64,000 nucleotides of DNA. It comes from Astropecten irregularis (taxonomy: Eukaryota > Echinodermata > Asteroidea > Paxillosida > Astropectinidae). Position numbers and translations under genes: made by a program. The stretch spans positions 20,536,983-20,600,982 of the forward strand of contig OZ020245.1 of NCBI GenBank assembly GCA_963971285.1, in the 5' to 3' direction. Below are positions 24,401 through 28,685 of the stretch, piece by piece. How positions within the stretch are numbered: position 1 is the first letter of the stretch; each line of letters begins with the position of its first letter. A model generated the notes under the pieces. That model was not told where the DNA came from, ran no database searches, and saw only the letters and a program-made list of their open reading frames with translations.

Positions 24401-26776
24401 CTCTAGTCATCCTCAGGAGAGAGAGTGACTAGAGCAGACTAGTCGAACTGCACTCTCATCGGTCCTTTTCAGGACCACACACCTTCCTAAAACAGTATTA
24501 AACATGGTGTCACCATTCTAGTCTCTCCTCCATGCAAAACTTCAAACCCTACTTAAAATAATAATTGAAATGAAAAAAAAAAATTCAAAGGAGAGTTGTT
24601 CATTTTCTCATATTTTTGTTTCATCTCGCCACAGACCAGGGCAACAATTGGGAAGACGCACTGAAACTTAGAGAAAAGATGGTAGCAGATGGCATACAAG
24701 TAACAGACTTCAACCTCAAGCGACTGGCAGGGCTTCTCCAGCGCAACGACCAACCGGTGCCCTTTGACGAACCGGCGGTAAGAATTTTCTTTGCACCTTA
24801 AAAATGGTCAGGAGAGTCAACCAAATGGGAGACTTTGGAGCATCGGTCTTCAAGTCAACGGCACACGCGCACGCACGCACACAACAAAGCGCATACTCAC
24901 AATTGCGCACGCATGCTCAGAGATAGCAAAAAGAGACTTCAGTCGACATCTCAAAAGTCTCCCATTGAAAAGACTGCGAAATTCCCTGTGTGATATTGAG
25001 CTGGACTCTCAGATGCTATTCTCCTTTGGTTGAACAATTCGAGTGTAATACAAACTTGGGAGAATTTGATGGAACAGGTTGTAGTAATGTTGACTTTGAA
25101 CATCTCTACAGGTTACTGACTCTTGGAGTTTATATTCTTTTATGTTGAACCTTTAGATAACTTGGGAGAATTTTAGTGAGATAGGTTGAGAGAATGTAGC
25201 TATGTATTCTGTGTAAACTTATAGGGACTCCTGGGGATGCCATGTTGAAACCTAAGGATAACTTTGATCAGATGTGTCAATAAAATGTTCCCATGGAGTA
25301 AGCTGCATAGGTTAATGACTTGGTATTCTGTTATTCTTGACATATATAAATATAGGCATGATAGAGTTGCACTGTTTGCTTAGGGAAAACAAATGTCTGT
25401 AAGGGTACATCGCCCCTTCCCCAGAAAAGTTGTAGCATTACCACAGCAAATAGTCATCTATCCATGGACCTTATCGAAGATAGCTTGTCTTCGGCGCTGC
25501 GCGTGCGCGCGCAAAGGACAGTGGGTAACGGTGAGTTTTAAAGTTTTACCACACGCGTCGACACGCGTATATTCGTATAGCTGCCGGCTCGCGAAGAGTT
25601 AAAGTTGTCTTATTTCCTAGAAAAAAGTCGTGCTTTGAGTTGTTATACATAACGATGCTGCACAACGGTCCATGGAATGTTACTGTCGAGTCACTTGTTC
25701 CAGTGGTGTAAAGTTGAGTACTTATTCATAGTTGGATTTTCATGTCCGTACGTAGTATGCACTCATCGCCAGCCCTAGCAACTCTGTGTTTCCCAGAGTG
25801 CTTTGCGCACATGCAGTTTTGCGCTATCCTTGATAAGGTCCATGCATATTACCAGCCTCATCAGTGGCGCCCTCTACAGTTTCAGGCAGTAATTTCAGGC
25901 ACTACTGCATTGTTTGAGAGATAATAATAATAACAGGCATTTATAGTGCGCTCTTACACTTCTTCTTTTTTTTAATACATATAAGCTAAGTAAATAAATA
26001 GCCTTTGAGAAAGATCCTGCTAGGATCGAAACGCGTTAGGCCCTCCTTACTTTAAGCATTTGATATATATCAGGTCATTTTGGCCGATGAACAATTTGCA
26101 GCAGTTTATTACTTGTATTAAATAAATACAGGCGCATTTTAAGAGAAATAGTAGCACTAGCAGCTGACCTCCCCGAAACTCGGCCCAACCCAGAACCAAT
26201 CCCAAGCAATCTGTAGTCCAACACCCTCCCCAGCAATTAAAACTGATTCCATCTCAACCGCTAAGGAAGGTGCGACACCGCAGCACCCAAGACGAATCCC
26301 AAACCAGGACAAGTCTGGTGAAGTCGCCTATTTAATAAAAAAGTTTTGAGATGTTTCCTTCAAAACGTCCAGTGACTCTGCAGAATCTAGTTGATTAGGG
26401 AGGCAGTTCCAAAGGCGAGGAGCATGTGCGTAGAATGCACGATCTCCTGCAACAGAGTGCACCTTCGGAACTGCCAGAGGTAAGAGTCACTCTCCTGAAG
26501 ACGAACAAAGCACACTGTTCTGAATGTCGAGAAAATACCATCGGTTCTTAGAACCACACACTATGCCAGAGATAACTTGACTATAATTGTTGTTGGGTTT
26601 TGATTGATTGTTTGTTTGTTTGTTTGTTTGTTTGTTTGTTTGATTTTTTTATTCAGAACTCCCTCAGTCATTACCGAGAGCAATCCAGGCTGGACCAGAA
26701 GGACAACCTGACTGAGATAGAGGAGCTGAGATCGGACAGCGAGGGCAGCAGACAAGCCCATACCACCACTGAATGA
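370..26776 (+). CDS. LRPPRC: LRPPRC, leucine-rich PPR-motif protein (29 exons, 5' end missing)
   Basis: This is the 3' part of the gene for the mitochondrial pentatricopeptide-repeat protein LRPPRC, which with SLIRP binds and stabilises mitochondrial mRNAs and supports their polyadenylation. Twenty-nine exons join in phase: 370-409, 1471-1631, 2462-2579, 3481-3518, 4155-4224, 5238-5359, 6452-6542, 7244-7310, 7925-8013, 8776-8882, 9479-9631, 10426-10533, 11414-11553, 12380-12465, 12906-13110, 14299-14423, 14823-14929, 15915-16074, 16687-16829, 17519-17596, 18762-18898, 19256-19341, 20224-20416, 21522-21649, 21920-22032, 23005-23082, 23283-23373, 24635-24777 and 26657-26776. They encode 1098 residues, matching roughly residue 324 to the C-terminus of the 1394-residue human protein as I remember it. 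The mitochondrial presequence and first PPR motifs lie upstream of the window. All introns read GT-AG. Nearly every intron contains foldback repeats, while exons are free of them. Confidence 0.96.
449..859. mobile_element. MITE family 1, full copy plus a deleted copy
   Basis: Terminal inverted repeats AAAGGTAGTATCATACTTTG and its complement bound an element of about 362 bp with an internal palindrome GATCTTTTAAAAGATC. A second copy, reduced to its two ends, abuts it at 811-859. Related copies occur at 28686, 34326, 35542, 39671, 50187, 52557 and 61070. Confidence 0.85.
1471..1631 (+). CDS. LRPPRC: LRPPRC exon b
   Basis: The peptide runs from (D)[18 protein letters not shown] to [11 protein letters not shown]. 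It matches the human stretch DAMNLIL...FFLQHCVTM. An in-frame TGA at 1437-1439 leaves only the gatgcag acceptor. The donor is ACG|GTGAGA. A foldback element begins about 11 nt inside the intron. Confidence 0.92.
1643..1760. repeat. Foldback element beside the exon b donor
   Basis: The arms GGCCTGTTTGTTTCGCGCAC and its near complement flank a core containing GGATCCCATTTTAG and TATCCTGCA. The element starts about 11 nt after the exon b donor. Relatives lie at 44543-44673 and 58791-58913. Confidence 0.75.
1843..2115. repeat. GAGTAC-rich dispersed element, partial
   Basis: This segment contains repeated TACTCGA/GTACTTG motifs and the block AGCAGCACAGTGT found in larger copies at 19546-20112 and 46856-47455. 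It is truncated at its right side. Confidence 0.7.
2341..2432. repeat. Short direct repeat AGTGCAAATTCTCCCCAAT
   Basis: About three to four imperfect 19-22 nt copies of AGTGCAAATTCTCCCCAAT lie directly upstream of the exon c acceptor. The array is A/C-rich and shows no coding potential. Confidence 0.7.
2462..2579 (+). CDS. LRPPRC: LRPPRC exon c
   Basis: The peptide begins [20 protein letters not shown] and ends NQGDIVTH plus one base. The acceptor is gtcccttacag and the donor ATG|GTAGGT. It corresponds to the human region around [20 protein letters not shown]. Confidence 0.9.
2881..3060. mobile_element. MITE family 3, truncated copy
   Basis: It contains GGATTTGCAAGGCCTCC, ATTGAGTTTGAGACAGAAAA and CAGTCACCATGGGAAAT, shared with the full copies at 10625-11027 and 36169-36566. 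Only one end is present. Confidence 0.75.
3110..3403. mobile_element. MITE family 2, truncated copy
   Basis: It shows family 2 internal blocks (ATGAAGATGGTGCTGGTAGA, TTCACAGGTTTATCATTTCA) and the right end ACCAATCGTGTATTGTACCT. The left terminal repeat is missing. Confidence 0.7.
3481..3518 (+). CDS. LRPPRC: LRPPRC exon d (38-nt micro-exon)
   Basis: The peptide is (D)[12 protein letters not shown], aligned with human LAKALMKAVKEE. The acceptor is catattgcag and the donor CTG|GTAAGA. The exon is supported because the flanking exons join through it in phase and in collinear order with the human protein. Confidence 0.85.
3565..3645. repeat. Poly-C tract and short GGGTTGACCC repeats
   Basis: A C-rich tract (two runs of C separated by T) is followed by about four imperfect copies of CTGGGTTGACCC. 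It lies in the intron after micro-exon d. Confidence 0.75.
4155..4224 (+). CDS. LRPPRC: LRPPRC exon e
   Basis: The peptide [20 protein letters not shown] is nearly identical to human GFPIRPHYFWP at its start. The acceptor is actctgcag and the donor CAAG|GTGAAT. This is one of the most conserved exons in the window. Confidence 0.95.
4435..4690. repeat. Foldback element with GATCCGACGGCGCG arms
   Basis: The two arms of this palindromic element, including TTTTGTTGCCGG and ATTATAGAGTGCGG, base-pair over most of its 256 bp. A smaller copy lies at 6639-6777. Confidence 0.8.
4981..5109 (+). mobile_element. TIR-flanked tRNA-like element (SINE/MITE hybrid), copy 1
   Basis: The ends TGAACAAAGA(TA)ATTGACT and AGTCAATTTTTCTTTGTTCA are inverted repeats. 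Between them, bases 5022-5093 form a 72-nt cloverleaf: acceptor GGCTGGA/TCCAGTC, D arm GCTC/GAGC, anticodon stem CCTGT/TCAGG with one mismatch, five-base variable loop, and T arm with GGTTCGAATCC. The anticodon-position triplet is GAT. Other copies occur at 10137, 43519 and 60660, with 3' fragments at 47456 and 57855. It is therefore dispersed, not a single tRNA gene. Confidence 0.8.
5238..5359 (+). CDS. LRPPRC: LRPPRC exon f
   Basis: The peptide includes [20 protein letters not shown] followed by [17 protein letters not shown]. It aligns with human [23 protein letters not shown], a recognisable PPR helical hairpin. The acceptor is ttggtgtcag and the donor AAG|GTGATT. Confidence 0.95.
6095..6292. 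repeat. GGCTCCGGCTCC foldback element
   Basis: The arms are rich in GGCTCCGGCTCC and its complement around a core with TTCAGCTTCAATGAAAAACC. Other copies lie at 14522-14741, 27658-27885, 28040-28269 and 42047-42270. Confidence 0.75.
6452..6542 (+). CDS. LRPPRC: LRPPRC exon g
   Basis: The peptide [20 protein letters not shown] continues to NRLDSVVQL and one base. The acceptor (gtggtaaag) has a poor pyrimidine tract. The donor is strong, CTGT|GTAAGT. It corresponds to human [20 protein letters not shown]. Confidence 0.88.
6639..6777. repeat. GATCCGACGGCGCG foldback element, short copy
   Basis: The terminal arms TACAATGATCCGACGGCGCG and TTCGCGCCGTCGGATCGGTG are near-perfect inverted repeats. 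It is about half the length of the 4435-4690 copy. Confidence 0.8.
7244..7310 (+). CDS. LRPPRC: LRPPRC exon h
   Basis: The peptide is (L)[20 protein letters not shown] followed by H and a split Arg. It aligns with human [22 protein letters not shown]. The acceptor is gttttttcag and the donor ATAG|GTAAAT. Confidence 0.92.
7925..8013 (+). CDS. LRPPRC: LRPPRC exon i
   Basis: The peptide (R)[20 protein letters not shown] continues to DHNKGITKQ. It fits human MNINLWSEITELLYKDGR. The phase of the previous exon selects the ttggcccaag acceptor. The donor is CAAG|GTATCA. Confidence 0.9.
8340..8600. repeat. Palindromic TTAGCGAAGAATTT repeat and AAT microsatellite
   Basis: GTTAGCGAAGAATTTCTATG recurs with inverted relatives (GCTAACCGTAAGC), ending near the AAT-rich microsatellite at about 8558-8580. 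Similar TAAGCA/ACGGAAGCAG blocks occur near 4800-4945 and 15060-15160. Confidence 0.55.
8776..8882 (+). CDS. LRPPRC: LRPPRC exon j
   Basis: The peptide (D)[20 protein letters not shown] ends with LLFDKLADQ. It aligns with human [20 protein letters not shown]. The acceptor is tttattgacag and the donor CAG|GTAAAG. Confidence 0.93.
9053..9403. mobile_element. MITE family 2 copy
   Basis: The ends AAAGGTACACTACAGCATTG and CCAATCATTTATGATACCTT are imperfect inverted repeats. The internal blocks match those at 29118-29862 and 43968-44263. Confidence 0.75.
9479..9631 (+). CDS. LRPPRC: LRPPRC exon k
   Basis: The peptide starts [20 protein letters not shown] and ends NNFDVLMNS. The YRGIRN core is identical to the human YRGIRNLLES. 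The acceptor is caccacaaag and the donor AGC|GTAAGT. Confidence 0.95.
9719..9884. repeat. AATTAGGCTTGCCCTTCAC foldback element
   Basis: The ends AATTAGGCTTGCCCTTCAC and GTGAAGGGCAAGCCTAATTA are near-perfect inverted repeats around a core with TCGTGGGTTCGAATGCC, a B-box-like sequence. Fragments occur at 7078-7130 and 40531-40620. Confidence 0.75.
10137..10327 (+). mobile_element. TIR-flanked tRNA-like element, copy 2, with an inverted fragment
   Basis: A tRNA-like unit begins at 10230 (GGCTGGATAGCTCCGTTGG) with T arm GGTTCAAGTCC. On its left, 10137-10188 is an inverted copy of the element's own 3' part (complement of CCGGTTCGAATCCCACTCC). Two insertions or a foldback duplication are implied. 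Confidence 0.75.
10426..10533 (+). CDS. LRPPRC: LRPPRC exon l
   Basis: The peptide [20 protein letters not shown] continues to [16 protein letters not shown]. It matches human [27 protein letters not shown]. The acceptor is gtaaatacag and the donor AAT|GTGAGA. A long TIR repeat starts about 90 nt downstream. Confidence 0.95.
10625..11027. mobile_element. MITE family 3, full-length copy
   Basis: The ends GTACAGGATTTGCAAGGCCT and CTTTGCAAATCCTATATGTT are partial inverted repeats about 400 bp apart. A G-run lies at 10857-10867. A second full copy in the opposite orientation is at 36169-36566. Confidence 0.75.
11414..11553 (+). CDS. LRPPRC: LRPPRC exon m
   Basis: The peptide includes [20 protein letters not shown] and [20 protein letters not shown]. 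It is collinear with human [26 protein letters not shown], a canonical PPR. The acceptor is gatgtgtttag and the donor ATT|GTGAGT. A foldback repeat begins about 12 nt past the donor. Confidence 0.95.
11566..11693. repeat. Foldback element beside the exon m donor
   Basis: The arms GCATTCGTTCAGCTCCCCCG and CGGGGGATCTAAACGAATG pair. The element begins about 12 nt past the exon m donor. Confidence 0.75.
11826..12060 (+). mobile_element. tRNA-derived SINE, 3' fragment
   Basis: It contains ACCCAGGTGTAAATGGGTAC, GGGGAGTTGAGATGGTTTCA and GACCAGGGATAA, the body of the SINE at 16131-16460, without the tRNA head. A further fragment lies at about 12690-12845. Confidence 0.7.
12085..12290. repeat. Foldback element with CAAACTTT/ATGCATGC core
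   Basis: The arms carry GCGCTCCGCACTT and AAGTGCGGAGTGCTATT, with inner ACATCCGG/CCGGATGT-type blocks. Copies lie at 15630-15835 and 45918-46082. The core is rich in alternating TGCATGCA. Confidence 0.7.
12380..12465 (+). CDS. LRPPRC: LRPPRC exon n
   Basis: The peptide is (L)[20 protein letters not shown] followed by LAKENKME. It matches human [23 protein letters not shown]. The acceptor is taatttccag and the donor GAAG|GTGAGT. Confidence 0.93.
12906..13110 (+). CDS. LRPPRC: LRPPRC exon o
   Basis: This is the longest internal exon (205 nt). The peptide begins (D)[20 protein letters not shown] and ends GPVVNAYIV plus a split Arg. It aligns with human [20 protein letters not shown]. The acceptor is tttggacag and the donor TCAG|GTAAGT. 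A foldback element of the GCTTAGCAC family starts about 9 nt into the intron. Confidence 0.95.
13120..13350. mobile_element. GCTTAGCAC foldback MITE beside the exon o donor
   Basis: The arms GGGGCCAATTTCATAAAACT and TTTTATGAAATTGGCCCC pair almost perfectly, with inner AAATTTGCTTAGCAC. It begins about 9 nt past the exon o donor. Other copies: 16848, 22203, 22518, 26803, 31511, 58104 and 63808. Confidence 0.85.
13352..13687. repeat. Foldback element with GCGGCCATTTTAGTAAGC blocks
   Basis: The ends AAAGATAGTATAGCGCTGC and a diverged complement flank repeated CCATTTTAGTAAGC blocks and ATTATTATT tracts. An inverted relative is at 15286-15597, ending GCAGCGCTATACTATCTTTG. Confidence 0.75.
14299..14423 (+). 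CDS. LRPPRC: LRPPRC exon p
   Basis: The peptide (R)[20 protein letters not shown] continues [20 protein letters not shown]. It parallels human [39 protein letters not shown]. The acceptor is ctcatgtag and the donor AAAG|GTAGGT. Confidence 0.95.
14522..14741. repeat. GGCTCCGGCTCC foldback element, copy 2
   Basis: The GCTCGGCTCCGGCTCCGTCT arm pairs with GAGCTGGAGCCGAGC about 200 bp away. It has the same core as the copies at 6095 and 27658. Confidence 0.75.
14823..14929 (+). CDS. LRPPRC: LRPPRC exon q
   Basis: The peptide (A)[20 protein letters not shown] continues [15 protein letters not shown]. It closely matches human [34 protein letters not shown]. This is the best-conserved exon in the window. 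The acceptor is catgcatgtag and the donor GAG|GTGAGG. Confidence 0.97.
15286..15597. repeat. Inverted relative of the 13352-13687 element
   Basis: It contains GTAAGCCAAATTTACTGTTT and the end GGCAGCGCTATACTATCTTT in reverse order to the 13352 copy. Both copies flank LRPPRC exons p and q. Confidence 0.7.
15630..15835. repeat. CAAACTTT/ATGCATGC foldback element, copy 2
   Basis: It is inverted relative to the copy at 12085-12290 and carries GATCTCAGACAAACATTGCA and ACATCCGGGGATTTTGTACA. It ends about 80 nt before the exon r acceptor. Confidence 0.7.
15915..16074 (+). CDS. LRPPRC: LRPPRC exon r
   Basis: The peptide [20 protein letters not shown] runs to [14 protein letters not shown] plus one base. 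It aligns with human [20 protein letters not shown] and CDRDQMYYNLLKLY. The acceptor is tcctgaacag and the donor TACG|GTAAAG. Confidence 0.96.
16131..16460 (+). mobile_element. tRNA-derived SINE with class II tRNA-like head
   Basis: The head ATGCCGTGGCCTAGTGGTCT carries an A box and GGGTTCGAATCC a B box, about 60 nt apart, as in tRNA-Ser or tRNA-Leu with a long variable arm. The body is shared with 56345-56700 and, inverted, 46242-46610. The tail ends in an ATT repeat. Confidence 0.85.
16687..16829 (+). CDS. LRPPRC: LRPPRC exon s (3' boundary ambiguous)
   Basis: The peptide (A)[20 protein letters not shown] continues to RTVPYEVPQ, matching human [25 protein letters not shown] and VPFDVPE. 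Two donors keep the same phase: CAG|GTTACC at 16830 and ACG|GTTAGG at 16845. The second would add VTADT. Neither is strong. A GCTTAGCAC-family foldback begins at about 16848. Confidence 0.9.
16848..17062. mobile_element. GCTTAGCAC foldback MITE at the exon s donor
   Basis: It begins with ACCAATTTGCTAAGCATGAA within 4-19 nt of the two candidate exon s donors and ends GCTTCATGAAATTGGCCAC. Compared with other copies it has lost the first few bases of its left arm. Confidence 0.8.
17108..17251. repeat. GGGAGACTTT foldback element
   Basis: The arms AGAGACTTTTGAGACG and CAAAGTCTCCCATTGG enclose GCATGCGCA/TGCGCGTGCG-rich DNA. Better preserved copies lie at 21277-21412 and 24825-24966. Confidence 0.65.
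17519..17596 (+). CDS. LRPPRC: LRPPRC exon t
   Basis: The peptide [20 protein letters not shown] ends NLAKSG. It corresponds to the poorly conserved linker after the VPFDVPE segment of human LRPPRC. The acceptor is the strong T-rich tttctttag and the donor GGG|GTAAGG. Confidence 0.88.
17643..18077. repeat. Foldback element with TAGCGCTACGCGCAAGATG arms
   Basis: The ends GCAAAGATTATATTTAGCGC and GCGCTATATAATCTTTGC pair, as do inner GCGCCATTCTGGTGTG and CACACCAGAATGGCGG. The total is about 435 bp. Confidence 0.8.
18762..18898 (+). CDS. LRPPRC: LRPPRC exon u
   Basis: The peptide [20 protein letters not shown] continues to FTRINEM, with the last codon split. It fits human [28 protein letters not shown]. 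The acceptor is ctttttccag and the donor AAT|GTGAGT. Confidence 0.92.
19256..19341 (+). CDS. LRPPRC: LRPPRC exon v
   Basis: The peptide [20 protein letters not shown] ends FLNKGDIE. It aligns with the human [20 protein letters not shown] region. The acceptor is tttgtttgtag and the donor GAAG|GTGAGT. Confidence 0.9.
19546..20112. mobile_element. GAGTAC-rich element, longest copy
   Basis: About 570 bp in which CCGAGTAC, GAGTCCGAGTAC and TCGAGTAC recur at both ends, with an AT-rich middle carrying TGTGCCACTCTTCTCAGAAA. Inverted or partial copies occur at 46856-47455, 1843-2115 and 59515-59706. The start carries AGTGTTGGAGTA and the end TACTCCGACACT, a short inverted repeat. Confidence 0.8.
20224..20416 (+). 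CDS. LRPPRC: LRPPRC exon w (donor fused to a 19-bp minisatellite)
   Basis: The peptide begins (A)[20 protein letters not shown] and ends [10 protein letters not shown] plus a split Thr. The acceptor is cttgttgacag. The donor CAC|GTAGGT is itself the first six bases of a 35-copy tandem array. Phase (AC, then G from the next exon) fixes this donor. Reading through it gives an immediate in-frame TAG at 20418-20420. Confidence 0.93.
20417..21081 (+). repeat. 35 x 19 bp minisatellite built on a splice donor
   Basis: The unit is GTAGGTCTTTCAACCAGTT. From 20417 to 21081 there are 665 bases, exactly 35 units in constant register, with rare substitutions: about four units read GTAAGT, one GAAGGT and one CCAGGT. 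The first unit begins exactly at the GT of the LRPPRC exon w donor. Each unit therefore holds a donor-like GTAGGT and an acceptor-like CTTTCAACCAG. Confidence 0.97.
21114..21268. mobile_element. MITE family 3, truncated copy
   Basis: It contains GGCAGTGTACAGGATTTGCA and CAGTCACCATGGGAAATCTT. It lies about 30 bp after the minisatellite. Confidence 0.75.
21277..21412. repeat. GGGAGACTTT foldback element, copy 2
   Basis: ATGGGAGACTTTGGAGAACC pairs with GGTTCTCTTAAGTCTCCCAT. The core is rich in GCGCACGTGCACGC alternation. Confidence 0.8.
21522..21649 (+). CDS. LRPPRC: LRPPRC exon x
   Basis: The peptide (T)[20 protein letters not shown] runs to [14 protein letters not shown]. It corresponds to human [20 protein letters not shown]. 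The acceptor is gtcgtttag and the donor AAAG|GTGAGT. Confidence 0.93.
21920..22032 (+). CDS. LRPPRC: LRPPRC exon y
   Basis: The peptide (V)[20 protein letters not shown] continues [17 protein letters not shown]. It matches human [41 protein letters not shown]. The acceptor is ccgttacag and the donor GAG|GTACGT. Confidence 0.93.
22203..22758. mobile_element. Two GCTTAGCAC foldback MITEs in inverted order
   Basis: Two complete copies, 22203-22450 and 22518-22758, lie 70 bp apart in opposite orientation. Both have GGGCCAATTT-type arms. Internal AAACAGGAT and CCATGAATATCAAATGG blocks are shared. Confidence 0.8.
23005..23082 (+). CDS. LRPPRC: LRPPRC exon z
   Basis: The peptide [20 protein letters not shown] ends GRDAEM. 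It corresponds to human [21 protein letters not shown]. The acceptor is ttgtcatctag and the donor ATG|GTAAGC. Confidence 0.9.
23283..23373 (+). CDS. LRPPRC: LRPPRC exon aa
   Basis: The peptide [20 protein letters not shown] continues [10 protein letters not shown]. It aligns with human [29 protein letters not shown]. The acceptor is ttcatatcag and the donor TACG|GTAAGA. Confidence 0.92.
23410..23955. mobile_element. About 540-bp TIR element with AACATTTTCGGTAACA ends
   Basis: The ends GTGTACACTGTCAACATTTT and its complement bound the element. Each end is followed by further AACAT/ATGTT words (GCTAACATTTTGCCCAG, CTGGGTAACATGTTACCG). It has no ORF of note. Confidence 0.8.
24311..24520. repeat. 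Foldback element with GGTGACACCATG ends
   Basis: The ends GGTGACACCATGT and ACATGGTGTCACC pair, and the centre has CTCTAGTCATCCTCAGGAGA and its complement. A related element with GGAAACACCATG ends is at 51694-51905. Confidence 0.75.
24635..24777 (+). CDS. LRPPRC: LRPPRC exon bb
   Basis: The peptide includes [20 protein letters not shown] and [20 protein letters not shown]. It parallels the human C-terminus [22 protein letters not shown]. The acceptor is tctcgccacag and the donor GCG|GTAAGA. Confidence 0.96.
24825..24966. repeat. GGGAGACTTT foldback element, copy 3
   Basis: It begins AATGGGAGACTTTGGAGCAT about 48 nt past the exon bb donor and ends AAAGTCTCCCATT. Confidence 0.75.
25440..25860. 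repeat. Repeat with CATGGACCTTATC ends
   Basis: The ends CCATGGACCTTATCGAAGAT and CCTTGATAAGGTCCATG are inverted. The interior 25556-25700 matches the sequence at 1-140, so the window's first bases are probably a fragment of the same element. Confidence 0.6.
25921..26560. repeat. Unidentified repeat-like intron DNA, no exon seen
   Basis: It holds an ATA microsatellite, GATCGAAACGCGTTAGGCCC, and a segment near 26385-26480 with GGGAGGCAGTTCCAAAGGCG, which reads like the body of a dispersed element. No second copy is present in this window. I see no coding exon. Confidence 0.4.
26607..26640. repeat. (TTTG)n microsatellite
   Basis: About seven to eight TTTG units lie directly upstream of the terminal LRPPRC exon acceptor and contribute to its T-rich tract. 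Confidence 0.9.
26657..26776 (+). CDS. LRPPRC: LRPPRC terminal coding exon
   Basis: The last exon encodes [20 protein letters not shown] and a hydrophilic acidic and polar tail ending HTTTE before TGA (26774-26776). The start aligns with human SFEFYAQQLRKLRENSS; the tail is about 22 residues longer than in human. The acceptor tttttattcag follows a TTTG microsatellite. Confidence 0.93.
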   Translation, partial: NSLSHYREQSRLDQKDNLTEIEELRSDSEGSRQAHTTTE

Positions 26777-26802
26777 TACTAAGTTGGCCCAAGTTATGAT
26801 TC

Positions 26803-27051
26803 GGGGGCCAGTTTTGTAGAGCTGCTTAACCACAAAAATTGCTTAAGCAGGAAAAGTCTTCCTTGATCAAACTGGATTATCAACCAAATTTTCATGTGAT
26901 GTTAACTGCTTTTGACTTGTATTTGGCCTTTGTTTGCGGAGAATAAAATCTTAAGAAGTTTTGGCTGGCATACTGATTTATTTACCAAGGTTTGTGGTGC
27001 TTAAGCAAATTTTGGTGCTTACCGGTAAGCAGCTTTATGAAATAAGCCCCA
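26803..27051. mobile_element. GCTTAAGCA foldback MITE in the LRPPRC 3' UTR
   Basis: The arms GGGGGCCAGTTTTGTAGAGC and AGCTTTATGAAATAAGCCCC are inverted repeats. It starts 27 nt after the stop codon. The subfamily uses GCTTAAGCA in place of GCTTAGCAC and is shared with 63808-64000. Confidence 0.8.
26942..26947 (+). promoter_or_regulatory. Candidate LRPPRC poly(A) signal AATAAA
   Basis: AATAAA occurs 166 nt after the stop codon, inside the foldback element, and is the first such hexamer downstream. Use is inferred only. Confidence 0.45.
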
Positions 27052-27657
27052 GTGGTCTGTTCGTGCCCTATACCGAGTTGATGAACCAAGCTTTTCCGTA
27101 ATTGCCCTCTTTCCTTGACGGTTTCATTTTGTAGAGAGTTATTATACCATGTTAATATTAATTAAGCCGCCGATTACAATTGTACTGGATTTTCCATGCA
27201 TTATTTCACAGGTCGATCCTATGAAATAGGAAGTCTAACTCGTAGTCGGTACATTGTATTTTCAGTCTAAGCTAGATATCAACTTTAAGAAACCATGATT
27301 ATTATCCATGCAGCATAACAGTGAGAGCTTGATGTCACCATAGATTTACAGTTTAAAATGAGACTTTCGGTGTATTGTCAAGTAGAACTGATTAACAAAT
27401 ACTGTGCAATGATCGCACCCTTCCATCCCATATCTAATGGTGGCTTTTTAAACAAAATAATTTGAAGGTGGCTACGTTATTGCATTGAACGTACCAGCTG
27501 GGAAATCGTCTTCAGAATCTGTGTATGTCATTTGTAGTTGTGTAATTTATTTTCTCTTTTTGTTTTATGGGTAGCCGGCCTATGGGAATACGTGTACAAA
27601 ACTGCATACTTCCGGCCTATCCACGAAAGGGTCCATTATCAATGTTTTTGCCTATTA

Positions 27658-28269
27658 GGGGCCTTTCTCAAAGCTCGGCTGCGGCTCAGGCTCCAGCTTC
27701 ATCTCTGTCATCCATATGCTGAATAGGTTGTGGTTTTTCAATGAAGCTGAAGCTCTGTTTTCTTTTTCAAACCAGAGAATTTGCTTCCAAGCCACAGTCA
27801 AAAGGCTCTGTTTTGATACTCGTAAATTGAAAATGGATTTACGAAATGGAGGCGGAGCCAGAGCTGAGCTTTGAGAAAGGCCCTAGGTGTCTGGGTGTCG
27901 TCTGGGCAACCTGTGGTGCTGTTTTAGGCATCTGGCTTCATTTGCCATTTTTACATGTAAAAGACGTTGCAAGGTTACATTTTTAGATTTGATGGTGTTT
28001 CTAAGCCAAATTTGGACAATTGTATGGACCATACTTCCTGGGGCATTTCTCAAATCTCGGCTCAGGCTCCGGCTCCGGCTCCACCTCCATTTCGTGAATC
28101 CATTTAAAAATTACAGGTATCAAAATAGAGGCTTTTGGCTGCAGTTAGGAAGTAGATTCTCTGGTTTGAAAAGGACAACAGAGCTTCAGCTTCAATGAAA
28201 AACCACAACCTATATTTTCAGTGTATGAAAACAGAGATGAAGCCGGAGCCAAGGTTTGAGAAAGTGCCC
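27658..28269. repeat. Two GGCTCCGGCTCC foldback elements in close series
   Basis: Copies at 27658-27885 and 28040-28269 each begin with a (G)GCCTTTCTCAAAGCTCGG-type arm and end GAGAAAG(G/T)(G/C)CC. They share the GGTTGTGG/CCACAACC core. Confidence 0.8.
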
Positions 28270-28685
28270 AAGATCTCGGCAGAAACCTTGTTCATGTCAG
28301 ACTTTTCGAGGTCAAGGATCAAGGATCAAGGGTCAATATCTAATTGTTTGATGTTTGTATCCAATACCCATCCTAGTGCACTCATTTTTCTGTAGCCTGT
28401 AACTATTTGGGGAATTTTCTGCCATAAATGTATGATAATCCTCATACACTCAGTAAAGTTAAACTTTTGTTTTCCATCTATTAACAGAAAATGTTTTTAT
28501 AGGTTGTTTGGACGATGTAGCGAGCATTATACAAACAAAACGTGGATGAAATAAATCAAGAATGATTAGTAGAATTATCAGTTTTGTTCTTTATACTTTG
28601 ACAAGGTTTGATTTGATCATCACAGAGACAAATAATATTATACAATGTAATAATCAAGATCAAGATATATATTAATTAAGTCATT

